Positions 47,940 to 57,199 of a stretch of 64,000 bases of DNA are shown here, in pieces. The notes under the pieces are model-generated. The model made no database searches. It was not told the origin of the DNA and was given only the letters and a program-made list of their open reading frames with translations. This DNA comes from Nitrosomonadales bacterium (GTDB lineage: Bacteria; Pseudomonadota; Gammaproteobacteria; Burkholderiales; Gallionellaceae): assembly GCA_023259055.1 (NCBI GenBank), contig JAHFQZ010000004.1:245227-309226 (forward strand), read 5' to 3'. Within the stretch, counting starts at the first letter, position 1, and the number at the start of each line of letters is the position of its first letter. Position numbers and translations under genes: made by a program.

Positions 47940-48905
47940 TTATGTGGTCTGGCCTTCACGCTGCCCGAGCTTATAGAGCATGTAGCGTGCGATCGACAAG
48001 ACCACGAAGGTGATGAAAAACAGGATCAGGCCGAGTTCGATCAGGGAGGCGGTGTAAAGCTCGCCGTATGCTTCGGTGAATTCGTTGGCGAGAGCCGATG
48101 AAATGCTGTTACCCGGCATTAACAAGGAATGGCCCAGTTCGTGGGCATTGCCGATGACGAAGGTGACGGCCATGGTTTCGCCGAGCGCGCGCCCGAGTCC
48201 CAGCATGATGCCGCCAGCCACACCCACTTTGGTATAGGGCAGTACGACATTCCATAACACTTCCCATGTGGTTGCGCCGAGGCCATAGGCAGATTCTTTC
48301 AGCAGGGTTGGCACTACCTCAAACACGTCGCGCATCACTGATGCGATGAACGGGATGATCATGATTGAGAGAATAATACTGGCGGTGAGTATCCCGATGC
48401 CCATCGGGGGGCCGGAGAAGAGCGGGCCGATGTAAGACATCGTGCCGAGATGGTTGCTGAGCCAAGGCTCGATATGGTCGGCAAACAGCGGCGCGAACAC
48501 GAACAATCCCCACATGCCATAGATGATGCTGGGAATGCCCGCCAGCAATTCGATGGCGACGCCGAGCGGGCGTCGCAGAATGCGAGGCGACAGTTCGGTG
48601 AGGAAAATTGCGATGCCAAAGCTGACAGGAATGGCAATTAACAATGCAATTGCGGAAGTGACCAGTGTGCCTACGATGGGGATCACCGCGCCGAATTTTT
48701 CTTTGACCGGGTCCCACTCGGAGCTGGTCAGAAAGCCGAAGCCGAATGCGCGGATGGCGGGCATACTGCCCATGATTAGCGACACGATAATTGCAGCGAG
48801 CAAAACCAGCACGGCAACTGCGGAGACGCGCGTCAGGCTGCGGAATAGCAGGTCAAACACAGTTTGCCGTTTAAGGTGCGCTTCGCGTAAAAACATCGTC
48901 GGCAT
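47940..48905 (-). CDS. pstC: Phosphate ABC transporter permease PstC
   Basis: 321 residues, six membrane segments with the PstC features [47 protein letters not shown] and [20 protein letters not shown]. Separated from pstS by a hairpin that probably lowers transcription of the downstream genes relative to pstS. Confidence 0.96.
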   Translation of the reverse strand: MPTMFLREAHLKRQTVFDLLFRSLTRVSAVAVLVLLAAIIVSLIMGSMPAIRAFGFGFLTSSEWDPVKEKFGAVIPIVGTLVTSAIALLIAIPVSFGIAIFLTELSPRILRRPLGVAIELLAGIPSIIYGMWGLFVFAPLFADHIEPWLSNHLGTMSYIGPLFSGPPMGIGILTASIILSIMIIPFIASVMRDVFEVVPTLLKESAYGLGATTWEVLWNVVLPYTKVGVAGGIMLGLGRALGETMAVTFVIGNAHELGHSLLMPGNSISSALANEFTEAYGELYTASLIELGLILFFITFVVLSIARYMLYKLGQREGQTT

Positions 48906-48937
48906 GGTTACAGATTCTTAAGATGAAAAAAATATAA

Positions 48938-48956
48938 CGGGGGCTATGAACCCCCG
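48938..48956 (-). terminator. Attenuator hairpin between pstS and pstC
   Basis: On the minus strand CGGGGG-TTCATAG-CCCCCG is followed by TTATATTTTTTTC. Its position right after pstS fits partial termination, giving more binding protein than permease, as in many ABC operons. Confidence 0.75.
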
Positions 48957-48980
48957 AGATTATAACTTAGTCGTGTCAGC

Positions 48981-50030
48981 TTATTTCATTAGCGGTGTGC
49001 CGGATGTGTTTTTGATTTGCGCTTTCCATTCTGCACGAATCAGCTTCACTACATTTTCAGGCAGAGGCACGTAGTCCAGGTTGACAGCCAGTTTTTCCCC
49101 TTTGTCATAAGCCCAATCGAAGAACTTAAGAACCTCTTTGCCTGTTTCCGGTTTTTCTTGTGTTTTGTGCATCAGGACGAAAGTCGCACCGCTGATTGGC
49201 CAGCTTTCCTTGCCCGCTTCGTTGGTCAGAATTTTGTAGAAGCCCGGCGCTTTATCCCACTGTGCGCCGGCTGCAGCAGCCCTGAAGCTGTTTTCATCCG
49301 GCTTGACGAACTGACCATCGTGATTCTTCATTTGCACGAAGTTCATTTTGTTTTGCAGTGCATAGGCATACTCCACATATCCGATAGTGTTCTTCATGCG
49401 TTGCACGTTGGCAGCCACTCCTTCGTTGCCTTTTCCGCCAATTCCGGTTTTCCAGGAAACGGCGGTACTTTCACCTATAGTGGATTTCCATTCAGCGCTT
49501 ACCTTGGACAGGTAGTTGGTAAAAATGAAACTTGTGCCGGAACCGTCCGAGCGATGCACCACGGTGATATTTTCATCGGGTAGCTTGATGTCCTTGTTCA
49601 GCGCGACCAGAGCGGGATCATTCCACTTGGTTATTTTGCCCAGATAAATGTTGGCCAGTGTCGTACCGTCCAGTTTCAGCGTGCCTGCCCCGATGCCGGC
49701 TACATTGATTACAGGAACCACACCGCCGACCACGGTTGGAAACTGCATCAGGCCATTCTTTTCCAGCTCATCAGGCTTGAGTGGCATGTCGGATGCGCCG
49801 AAATCCACGGTCTTGGCTGTGATTTGTTTGATGCCGCCGCCGGAGCCAATGGACTGGTAATTCATTCCGATACCGGTTTGAGCCTTGTAAGCTTCTGCCC
49901 ATTTGGCATAGATCGGGTAAGGGAAGGTTGCACCGGCACCGGTTATGTCGATTGCCTGGCTCGCGCCCGCATAAGCTAATGCAGTGGCGGCGGTGATGCC
50001 GATGATGAGTTGCTTGAGCTTGCCGTTCAT
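48981..50030 (-). CDS. pstS: Periplasmic phosphate-binding protein PstS
   Basis: 349 residues. Signal peptide to about ASQAIDITGAG. The phosphate-binding segments GAGATFPYPIYAKWAEAY, SIGSGGGIKQI, DFGASDMPL and VHRSDGSGTSFIFTNYLS are complete. First gene of the pst operon. Confidence 0.97.
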   Translation of the reverse strand: MNGKLKQLIIGITAATALAYAGASQAIDITGAGATFPYPIYAKWAEAYKAQTGIGMNYQSIGSGGGIKQITAKTVDFGASDMPLKPDELEKNGLMQFPTVVGGVVPVINVAGIGAGTLKLDGTTLANIYLGKITKWNDPALVALNKDIKLPDENITVVHRSDGSGTSFIFTNYLSKVSAEWKSTIGESTAVSWKTGIGGKGNEGVAANVQRMKNTIGYVEYAYALQNKMNFVQMKNHDGQFVKPDENSFRAAAAGAQWDKAPGFYKILTNEAGKESWPISGATFVLMHKTQEKPETGKEVLKFFDWAYDKGEKLAVNLDYVPLPENVVKLIRAEWKAQIKNTSGTPLMK

Positions 50031-50123
50031 AATGTCTCCATTGTTTAAGTGTGACGCAGCTGTTTCAGAGGTGCCAGATAAACCAACAACATTTTGTTGC
50101 AGAGCGCATGTTAGAGCGTGAAT

Positions 50124-50141
50124 GTGACAGGATTATTACGG
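50124..50141 (-). promoter_or_regulatory. Possible Pho box upstream of pstS
   Basis: On the minus strand CCGTAAT-AATC-CTGTCAC resembles two 7-bp PhoB repeats (CTGTCAT type) with a 4-bp spacer; the second half is strong, the first matches 5 of 7. It lies about 95 bp upstream of the pstS start. PhoB control of pst is the rule in proteobacteria. Confidence 0.45.
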
Positions 50142-50269
50142 TTTTTCATTCGGTATTTTGCACCAACTGGGTTCTGCGAGTATTTTTTCAGCCAGCCTTG
50201 TTTACTCGCAATAACCGTGATTAAATTGCGCCAGTTGTTTTGATAATCGTTTGATGATGGAAATATTGA

Positions 50270-50587
50270 ATGATGAAATCGGATCAGGTGGTAAAGGCAT
50301 TGGCGGCTTTGGCGCAACCTACGCGCTTGGCGATTTATCGCGTGCTGGTGGCGTGCGGCCCGGATGGAATGGCGGCGGGACAGGTGGCCGGCAAACTGAA
50401 AGTGTCACCGGCGACCATGTCGTTCCATTTCAAAACGCTCAGCCATGCCGGGCTGATTGAGAGCAGGCAGGACGGACGCTTTATTTATTACGCAGCAAAT
50501 TTCACGGTGATGAACGGCATGGTGGTATATCTGACGGAAAACTGCTGCGGCGGGAATCCGGATGCCTGCAAGCTGGGGAATAAATAA
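50270..50587 (+). CDS. arsR: ArsR/SmtB-family arsenic-responsive repressor
   Basis: 105 residues. Winged-helix DNA-binding core LAQPTRLAIYRVLVACGPDGM and KLKVSPATMSFHFKTLSHAGLIESRQDGRFIYYA. The cysteines are at the C-terminus (ENCCGGNPDAC) and not in the recognition helix, a layout known from AfArsR-type As(III) sensors. ATG codons at 50270 and 50273 are both possible. First gene of the ars operon, divergent from pstS. Confidence 0.92.
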   Translation: MMKSDQVVKALAALAQPTRLAIYRVLVACGPDGMAAGQVAGKLKVSPATMSFHFKTLSHAGLIESRQDGRFIYYAANFTVMNGMVVYLTENCCGGNPDACKLGNK

Positions 50588-50614
50588 TCAATTCACTTTC
50601 TAAGGGAGTCCATC

Positions 50615-51115
50615 TTGCATGACAAGCCATACAACGTGCTGGTGTTGTGCACCGGCAATTCCGCGCGCAGCATTTTGGGTGAAGCGCTTTTTAACTCGTT
50701 GGGCAAAGGGCGTTTCATTGCGTGCAGCGCGGGCAGCAAGCCGGTCGGGCGGGTCAATCCGTTTGCGCTGGAATTGCTGCAGCAGCAAGGGCACAGCATC
50801 GAAGGTTTGCGCAGCAAGAGCTGGGATGAGTTCGCCGCATCCGGTGCCCCGGAAATTGATTTCATCTTTACCGTATGCGATAACGCGGCGGGTGAAGTCT
50901 GCCCGATCTGGCCGGGCAGACCCGCTACGGCGCATTGGGGGATTCCCGATCCGGCAGGTGTGGAAGGTGGTGACGAGGCCAAGCGCGCAGCATTCAAAAC
51001 TGCATACAGCCAATTGGCGCGGCGCATCCAGTTGTTCATGAGTTTGCCCATTGGGTCGCTGGACAAGCTGGCGCTGAAACAGAAACTCGCCGAGATCGGC
51101 CGCATACAGGACTGA
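50615..51115 (+). CDS. arsC: Arsenate reductase, thioredoxin-coupled LMW-phosphatase type
   Basis: 166 residues. P-loop CTGNSARS with the nucleophilic cysteine at residue 12, and the redox pair in CDNAAGEVCP, which relays electrons to thioredoxin. Reduces arsenate to arsenite for export by Acr3. The start is TTG at 50615, supported by GGGAG 7 nt upstream; the nearby ATG at 50619 is in a different frame. Confidence 0.93.
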   Translation: MHDKPYNVLVLCTGNSARSILGEALFNSLGKGRFIACSAGSKPVGRVNPFALELLQQQGHSIEGLRSKSWDEFAASGAPEIDFIFTVCDNAAGEVCPIWPGRPATAHWGIPDPAGVEGGDEAKRAAFKTAYSQLARRIQLFMSLPIGSLDKLALKQKLAEIGRIQD

Positions 51116-51119
51116 TGTC

Positions 51120-52148
51120 ATGAATCTTTTTGAGCGTTATCTCACCATCTGGGTCGGGTTGTGCATCATCGCAGGTGTGGTACTCGGACAATTCCTGCCG
51201 GACGTATTCCAGGCTGTCGCCAGCCTGGAAGTTGCCAAGGTGAACATTCCGGTGGGCGTGCTGGTATGGGTGATGATCATTCCGATGCTGCTGCGCATCG
51301 ACTTCGGCGCGCTGCATCAGGTGAAGAAGCATTGGCGCGGCATGGGTGTCACGCTATTCATCAACTGGGGTGTGAAGCCCTTCTCGATGGCATTTCTCGG
51401 CTGGCTATTCATCCGCCACGTGTTCGCCGACTATCTGCCGCAGGATCAGCTCGACAGCTATATCGCCGGTCTGATACTGCTGGCCGCCGCGCCATGCACC
51501 GCGATGGTGTTCGTGTGGAGCAATCTAGTGAAGGGCGATCCGTATTTCACGCTGTCGCAAGTGGCGCTCAACGACGCCATCATGATCTTCGCTTTCGCGC
51601 CGCTGGTAGCGTTGTTGCTCGGCATCGCCAGCATTGCCGTGCCGTGGAATACGTTGTTAGTCTCGGTAATTTTTTACATTGTGATTCCGGTCATCATCTC
51701 GCAACTGCTACGCAGCCGGTTGCTGGCGCAAGGCGAGGGCGTGTTCAAGAGGACAATGGAAAGCATCACCCCGTTTTCGATGGGCGCCCTGCTGGTGACG
51801 CTGGTGTTGCTGTTTGCCTTGCAGGGCAACGCCATCGTCGCGCAACCGCTGGTGATCGCGATGCTCGCTGTGCCGATCCTGATTCAGGTGCTGTTCAACT
51901 CGGGGCTGGCCTATTGGCTGAATCGCCGCTTGGGCGTAGCGTACTGCGTCGCCGCACCTTCGGCATTAATCGGCGCGAGCAACTTCTTTGAGCTGGCCGT
52001 GGCTACCGCAATCAGCCTGTTCGGCTTCCAGTCTGGCGCGGCGCTGGCGACTGTGGTTGGTGTGTTGATCGAAGTGCCGGTGATGCTGCTGGTGGTGAAA
52101 ATCGCCAATGCCACGCGACACTGGTATGAGCTGGGCAAGCAGAAATAA
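51120..52148 (+). CDS. acr3: Arsenite efflux permease Acr3
   Basis: 342 residues, about ten membrane segments. LLAAAPCTAMVFVWSNLVKGDPYFTLSQVALND contains the essential cysteine of the Acr3 family; the opening is LFERYLTIWVGLCIIAGVVLG. It exports arsenite using the membrane potential. Starts 4 bp after arsC; a terminator follows. Confidence 0.95.
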   Translation: MNLFERYLTIWVGLCIIAGVVLGQFLPDVFQAVASLEVAKVNIPVGVLVWVMIIPMLLRIDFGALHQVKKHWRGMGVTLFINWGVKPFSMAFLGWLFIRHVFADYLPQDQLDSYIAGLILLAAAPCTAMVFVWSNLVKGDPYFTLSQVALNDAIMIFAFAPLVALLLGIASIAVPWNTLLVSVIFYIVIPVIISQLLRSRLLAQGEGVFKRTMESITPFSMGALLVTLVLLFALQGNAIVAQPLVIAMLAVPILIQVLFNSGLAYWLNRRLGVAYCVAAPSALIGASNFFELAVATAISLFGFQSGAALATVVGVLIEVPVMLLVVKIANATRHWYELGKQK

Positions 52149-52192
52149 ATCATGCGCTTCCAAATAATATTAAGGACGCAACGACAATAAAA

Positions 52193-52216
52193 AACGTGTC
52201 TTCGAGGAGACACGTT
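52193..52216 (+). terminator. Rho-independent terminator of the ars operon
   Basis: AACGTGTCT and AGACACGTT form the stem around a short TCGAGG-type loop, followed by ATTTTTT. It lies 45 bp after acr3. Confidence 0.88.
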
Positions 52217-52271
52217 ATTTTTTGGGTGCACCATGGTGCATGGAATGCCCCCAACGATTGCTTTCGTCAAA

Positions 52272-53441
52272 TCAGAAGGAATGCTGCAAGCCGAGGGACA
52301 GCGCCGATGGCGATGAACCGAATCCGCCGGAATCGGTAGTCGCCGCACCAGAGCTCTGCGAGAAGCCGTAGTTGATTCCCGCTCCGTTGCTGATCTTGGT
52401 GTACAAGGCATATACCTTGGTGAGTTTGCTCAGTCCGTGGTCGTAGCCGACGGAGATTTGGCTCGCGCCGCTATTTACAATCTGAGCCGTGCCCGTACCT
52501 AGCACACCGGCTTTGGTATAGCCGAACTTCACTGCATCGTTACCGATGTTGTACTTGACGGATACATAGAGCGCACTGTGGCCATATTTATTCACTTGCG
52601 CCGCGCCGAGGTTGTCGGTGGTCTTCTCATACACTGCGCCCAGCTCGAAGCCTTCAGGTCTGAAGCCGAAGCCCAGACGGGTGGCGGATTCTTTAGCACC
52701 CGCAGCTACTGTTTCCAGCTTGTGCGATTCATGCGCCACCGAACCGTAGAACGGTGCTACGTCATACATCGCCGCCAGGCTCAGTGCGCTGTTTGCCTTA
52801 TGGGTACTGTCGTAATTTTGCTCCGTCAGGTTTACGGTCGCCACTGCTGCAGTCACGCCAGCGAATGCCGGGCTGATATAAGCCAGCACGTTGTTAGGGC
52901 GAAGTTCAAAACCTTGGCTTGACGCGCCGGCAAATGGTGCAGCTCCGGTCGTTCCGTTTGGTGCGACTGCGGTAACGCTTTTCGGCGCGCCCATCAAAGC
53001 GCGGTTGTCTCCTATGTTGTCGCCGAACACGTCCAGCTTGCGGGTGGCGATCTTGTATGGTGTGTCATGGATACCGAACAACACGGTGCCCAGGGTTTCG
53101 CTCTTCAAGCCGGCAAAAGTATTGCGGCTTGCGAACGTGTTTTTCGCCGCATCGTCGAAGTTGATCTGTTGTTCAACTTGCCAGATTGCGGACAGTCCGT
53201 CGCCCATATCTTCAGAACCCTTAAAGCCGAACTTGGACACGTTGCTTGACACGACGCGCTTGGTGACGCCGTTAACGGCTGTAGTGCCGTTAACGGTAGT
53301 AGTGCCATTGCCAGTATTGACCGAGTCGTAAGATACGTCAGCCTTGCCGTAAAACGTGAAGTTACTGTTCTCGGCAAAAACCGATACGGGTAATGCGATT
53401 GCCGCGGTCAGCGTGGCAACGATTAGCTTCTTTTGTTTCAT
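52272..53441 (-). CDS. Gram-negative general porin
   Basis: 389 residues. Signal peptide MKQKKLIVATLTAAIALPVSVFA; mature start ENSNFTFYGKADVSYDSVN is typical of betaproteobacterial trimeric porins. Segments KFGFKGSEDMGDGLSAIWQVEQQINFDD, NTFAGLKSETLGTVLFGIHDTPYK and the terminal phenylalanine (LGLQHSF) complete a 16-strand barrel. ATG 53441 has GGGAGA upstream; the preceding TTG codon is not needed. Solute specificity unknown. Confidence 0.93.
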   Translation of the reverse strand: MKQKKLIVATLTAAIALPVSVFAENSNFTFYGKADVSYDSVNTGNGTTTVNGTTAVNGVTKRVVSSNVSKFGFKGSEDMGDGLSAIWQVEQQINFDDAAKNTFASRNTFAGLKSETLGTVLFGIHDTPYKIATRKLDVFGDNIGDNRALMGAPKSVTAVAPNGTTGAAPFAGASSQGFELRPNNVLAYISPAFAGVTAAVATVNLTEQNYDSTHKANSALSLAAMYDVAPFYGSVAHESHKLETVAAGAKESATRLGFGFRPEGFELGAVYEKTTDNLGAAQVNKYGHSALYVSVKYNIGNDAVKFGYTKAGVLGTGTAQIVNSGASQISVGYDHGLSKLTKVYALYTKISNGAGINYGFSQSSGAATTDSGGFGSSPSALSLGLQHSF

Positions 53442-53890
53442 CAAATTCTCCCGGTCATTTATTTAAAGCCGCCTTATTGCGACAGGGGAATCTTAAGCGT
53501 CGAATGTGAAGCATTGATGAAGGATATATGACGGTTTTATGAAAATGTGGCATTGGTCGCTCAGCATTTTCGCTATGAGCCGCGGTTATCCGGGGAGCAG
53601 CTATTTAAGGCGTGGAGTTGATTATTAAGTGTGTTGCGTGATTGCGGCTGTAAATCAGCGAATTATTCAGCGCTTTCCCAAAAAACACGGTGGCTAATAA
53701 TACAAAAGGCTGTTTACGATACACTGCTAACCATTTATAAATTGTCGTACAGCCGCCCATGCGTGCAGCTGAGCCGTATACTCGATTAAACAATATAATT
53801 TGGGCCAGCGGTTACGCTGAATATTAGGGATTCGCTCCGATGTCGAGTCCTGCAGCAAGAAGAGCTAAGTGAAATTATTTCCGCTTTTTT

Positions 53891-53904
53891 TTGATCTAGA
53901 TCAA
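53891..53904. promoter_or_regulatory. Perfect FNR/ANR/DNR-type box
   Basis: TTGATCTAGATCAA equals the consensus TTGAT-N4-ATCAA bound by oxygen- or NO-sensing Crp/FNR regulators. It lies 243 bp before the NosZ-like start and 450 bp from the divergent porin. The rest of the 53442-54146 gap holds no gene; I looked for known riboswitch classes and recognised none. Confidence 0.8.
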
Positions 53905-54146
53905 ACATGCGGGGTTTGGACGATGTAAATATTCGAACCTGATGAGGGTGCGTCAAAACGCCGCAGTAGTGGCGGGAGTAGTTGGATGCCAAGTCACCGA
54001 ATCAAGTAAGTGTATTAAAGATAGTAAAGGTAGTGTAATGAGCAACATGAGTATTTGCAGGGCTGTAAGTGGATGTCAGGGTTGATGGTCGGCGGCAACA
54101 CCGCGCTATCCTAATTATTAAGCAGTTGCGTACATGGGAGGTAATA

Positions 54147-55907
54147 ATGCAAGGCAAAAATAAGTTATTTATAGCAGTCGCTCTTTCAGCGAGTTGCTTG
54201 ATGTCAGGAGCAGCTAATGCTGCGGATGCTGACAAATCATTGGCCATTCCAGGATGGCAGAATGCGGTTCCGGGTGGTAAGGATACGCCAACCATTGATC
54301 CGATGATCCTGTACTCGTCCGGCGGTGTGGACGGCAAGATGGCGGTCATAGGCCTTCCTAGTTTCAAGACCTATCGCCACATAGATTGCGGTGTAGACAC
54401 GCACGAAATTTCATTCGGCGGCTCTAACAAAGGTAACAAGAATGGAACGCCGGATGGCAAATACGTCTATCTGAACGACAAGGGTGCCAACACGATTTGC
54501 GAGTTTGATCTTCAAACAGGCTATTTGGCAAGAATCATTGCGCTGCCTTTCCCGTTCGGGGTTCACCATATTGCAATGAGCACCGATGGCAAAAACCTGT
54601 TTGCAACGGGTGAATATAGCGGCAAGATGGCCAAGGTCGATATCAAGTCAGGCAAAACTGAAGTGATTGACTGGGGTCCCTCTCCAAGTGCTCCGGACTA
54701 CATTGATGCAACCAGGAATGGTAAGTATGTATTTGCGGGTAACTACTATCACTCCACCGTGGGTGTATTTTCTACCAGCCCTTTCAAGCTGATCAAGGAA
54801 ATACCGGTAGGCAAGAATCCACACGGCACGGACATCAATCCTGAAAGCACCATGGTGGCAGTGAGCGACAAGCTCTCGGCAACCATGACTATCATCGATG
54901 TCGAAAAACTGGCGGTAAAGAAGGTGTTGCCAACCTGCGCAGGTCCTCTGCATTCGGTAATGGACGTGTATAACAAGGATGGCGGTTCCTACAGGGCTGG
55001 TATAGATAGTCCCGACGGCCTGACTTCCAAATACGTCTATGAGAGCTGTTTCGTGGCGGATGCTAACGTAAAAGTATCTTACGCAAAGCTTGAAGTGGTT
55101 GATGAAATCCCTACTCACTATAGAACGGGTCATATTTCCATCGCTCCGGATAACTCCTACGTGATGGCTCTGAACAAGTTCTCAACCGGTCTGTTCAGCC
55201 CAACGGGTATTGTATTCCCGGTTAACTTCGAGATGTGGGATGCGCGCGAAAAGAGCCCAACCTACGGCAAGACCTTGAGGATTATGCCGGTGGATGGCGA
55301 GCCGCATAACGCCAAGGGCCTGATGGCTTATTTGATCAAGGATTGGACCAAGGGCGAGGCAGAGAATGGTGGTTTGATTTCAGGCAGGACCGATCTGCTT
55401 GATCCTCCTCATCGTGCGTTCTCGAAGAGATACTTTATTCCCAAGGAAAATACCCCACCAGGTATCAAGACTGTTGATGGCGTCAAAGAAATTCACATGA
55501 AGGCCTTCAGCTACGGCTACATTCCTCGGCAGGTGCGGGTGAATAAGGGCGACAAGGTGCGTTTGTTTGCTACCAATATCGACAAGGCGTCCGGTATCAC
55601 CAAGAATCCTGATGTCACGATGGGTTTGACGATCTATGGTCCTTATGGTCAGAGATCCAATATGGATCTGCCACGCGGAGTGACCTCAGTGCATGAGTTT
55701 ACGGCGGATATTGCAGGCGAATATGAAATCTTCTGTACGCACTTCTGCGGACCGTTGCATCTGGAAATGAGAGCGGCGTTCTTTGTTGATGATCCTAAGA
55801 AAGGTCCTTCCAACCTTGCTGTTGGTGAATATGCTGAAGCGCAAAAGCTGCCTGGCTTGCTGGAAGAGGGTCAGCTTACTGTAGCGGAACGCGCGAAGGG
55901 TCTGTAA
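54147..55907 (+). CDS. NosZ-like multicopper protein with altered copper sites
   Basis: 586 residues, Sec-type signal peptide (to about AANAAD), seven-bladed propeller and C-terminal cupredoxin domain as in nitrous oxide reductase. CuZ-type histidines are visible in VHHIAMS, NPHGTDINP, GPLHSVMD, HYRTGHIS and EPHNAK. However, the usual adjacent His-His is DTHE here, so one ligand is Glu. In the cupredoxin part CTHFCGPLHLEM keeps both cysteines, His and Met of CuA, but the usual Trp is His, and the distant His (usually DVTHGF) reads DVTMGL. No nosR, D, F, Y or L is adjacent. N2O reduction is therefore doubtful. GGGAGGT precedes the start. Confidence 0.82.
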   Translation: MQGKNKLFIAVALSASCLMSGAANAADADKSLAIPGWQNAVPGGKDTPTIDPMILYSSGGVDGKMAVIGLPSFKTYRHIDCGVDTHEISFGGSNKGNKNGTPDGKYVYLNDKGANTICEFDLQTGYLARIIALPFPFGVHHIAMSTDGKNLFATGEYSGKMAKVDIKSGKTEVIDWGPSPSAPDYIDATRNGKYVFAGNYYHSTVGVFSTSPFKLIKEIPVGKNPHGTDINPESTMVAVSDKLSATMTIIDVEKLAVKKVLPTCAGPLHSVMDVYNKDGGSYRAGIDSPDGLTSKYVYESCFVADANVKVSYAKLEVVDEIPTHYRTGHISIAPDNSYVMALNKFSTGLFSPTGIVFPVNFEMWDAREKSPTYGKTLRIMPVDGEPHNAKGLMAYLIKDWTKGEAENGGLISGRTDLLDPPHRAFSKRYFIPKENTPPGIKTVDGVKEIHMKAFSYGYIPRQVRVNKGDKVRLFATNIDKASGITKNPDVTMGLTIYGPYGQRSNMDLPRGVTSVHEFTADIAGEYEIFCTHFCGPLHLEMRAAFFVDDPKKGPSNLAVGEYAEAQKLPGLLEEGQLTVAERAKGL

Positions 55908-55985
55908 TTTACCCTTTGTGAACAGATACTGATGAATAACCGACCATCCCCTTGCGGGGGTGGTCTAAAGAGGGAGAAATTGAAA

Positions 55986-56948
55986 ATGAAGAATGCCAAG
56001 TTGAAAATAGGCCTAATTGCAATAACAAGTTTAGGCATGATGTGGGGGAGTGCATCAGCTTTTGCTGCAGAAAAGCGCTGCACCGCCGGAGGGCAGAAGG
56101 TAGAGTGCCCTACCGTAACTGAAGCGGAAGCGAAGGCTGCATCAGCCGCGTTTCTGAAAGAAGGCGATGACATGGAGCAGGGTAAGGGTGGTAGCACCTA
56201 TGGCATTGCACCGTTTGATTACCTGACGGGTGTAGGCAAGCGCTCTAACTCCGATACCAAGACTTACAAGACGGACAGTGGCTATGGTACAGCAGCTAAA
56301 GGTAGCCTCAAGACGGAATTGTGGGATCGGGTGAAAAAGCCTGCGTCTGATGGTGTGACTGATAAATCCGTATACGATCAATGGACTAACAACTGGTCTC
56401 CTACATTTGGTGCAACACTGGTTGCAGGCGCCGATCCAAATCATGGAAAAACCTATTACTATTCCTACTGTATCGCTTGTCACGGCTGGTTGATGCACGG
56501 TGATGGCCCCAGTGCCTCTGAACTGAATCCGCGTCCAAGAACATTGACTCGCGGCGAATACATGCAAAAGAAGACCAATCTTGAGTTGTTTAATGTAATC
56601 AAGGGCGGTGGTGAGTCTGTATCGCTTTCTTCGTCAATGCCAAATTGGGGTAACGTTCTGCAGGATCAGGATATCTGGGATATCATCGCCTTTATCCGCG
56701 CAATGCAGGATGTTCCGCCACCAAAGAGCGTAGCTGAATACCTTAACCCGAAGTCAACCTTCAAGCCTATTCCTGGCGATGTAGATGCTCTCAATGCATC
56801 GAAGAGCAAAGAGTTCAAGGAAGTGCAGGAGATGGTTGAGTCCGACATGACCGGACGTGCTCCTGGTTCTGATCTGGTTGGCGGCGGGTTTGTGGCTGGC
56901 GGCAACAGGCATCAGGCAGGCGAGGTTTCATTAAAGGTTGTCAAATAA
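55986..56948 (+). CDS. Monohaem c-type cytochrome, associated with the NosZ-like protein
   Basis: 320 residues. Signal peptide to about AFAAEKR. A novel N-terminal part of about 150 residues (TYGIAPFDYLTGVGKRSNSDT, YDQWTNNWSPTFG) precedes a cytochrome c domain with CIACHGWLMHGDG (first cysteine about residue 162) and a Met ligand candidate in SSSMPNWGNVL. It starts 78 bp after the NosZ-like stop with a GGGAG ribosome site. Likely the electron partner of that protein. Confidence 0.85.
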   Translation: MKNAKLKIGLIAITSLGMMWGSASAFAAEKRCTAGGQKVECPTVTEAEAKAASAAFLKEGDDMEQGKGGSTYGIAPFDYLTGVGKRSNSDTKTYKTDSGYGTAAKGSLKTELWDRVKKPASDGVTDKSVYDQWTNNWSPTFGATLVAGADPNHGKTYYYSYCIACHGWLMHGDGPSASELNPRPRTLTRGEYMQKKTNLELFNVIKGGGESVSLSSSMPNWGNVLQDQDIWDIIAFIRAMQDVPPPKSVAEYLNPKSTFKPIPGDVDALNASKSKEFKEVQEMVESDMTGRAPGSDLVGGGFVAGGNRHQAGEVSLKVVK

Positions 56949-57038
56949 TAAGGGTTTGTCATGACGAAAGTTCACCCGAATGTTGAGGTGTGCAAGTAGG
57001 CCTGATATATAGAACCTGTAGTAATAGATGGTTTGAGC

Positions 57039-57077
57039 GAGGTATGTCCAACGGATGAAAATCCTAGGATATACCTC
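57039..57077 (+). other. Long hairpin after the cytochrome gene
   Basis: GAGGTATGTCC and GGATATACCTC pair over 11 bp with one G-T wobble. A clean T-run is missing, so terminator function is uncertain. It separates the NosZ-like/cytochrome pair from the stress-protein gene. Confidence 0.5.
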
Positions 57078-57199
57078 TCTCATTTTGTGGGTAGTAAAAA
57101 TTATTTTCTTTTTCAAAACATATGGCGTCTGAATTTGCCATATAATTCGCGTATATGCGTTTCAATATTTTCAAAGATTAAAGCAAAGAGGTGTATCAC

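Noticed and set aside
53930..54000. Possible riboswitch in the leader of the NosZ-like gene
   Set aside because: There are short GC stems but no conserved core of any class I know.
54147..56948. A standard nos operon for N2O respiration
   Set aside because: Copper ligands are changed in both centres and nosR, nosD, nosF, nosY and nosL are not adjacent, so a plain nosZ name would mislead.
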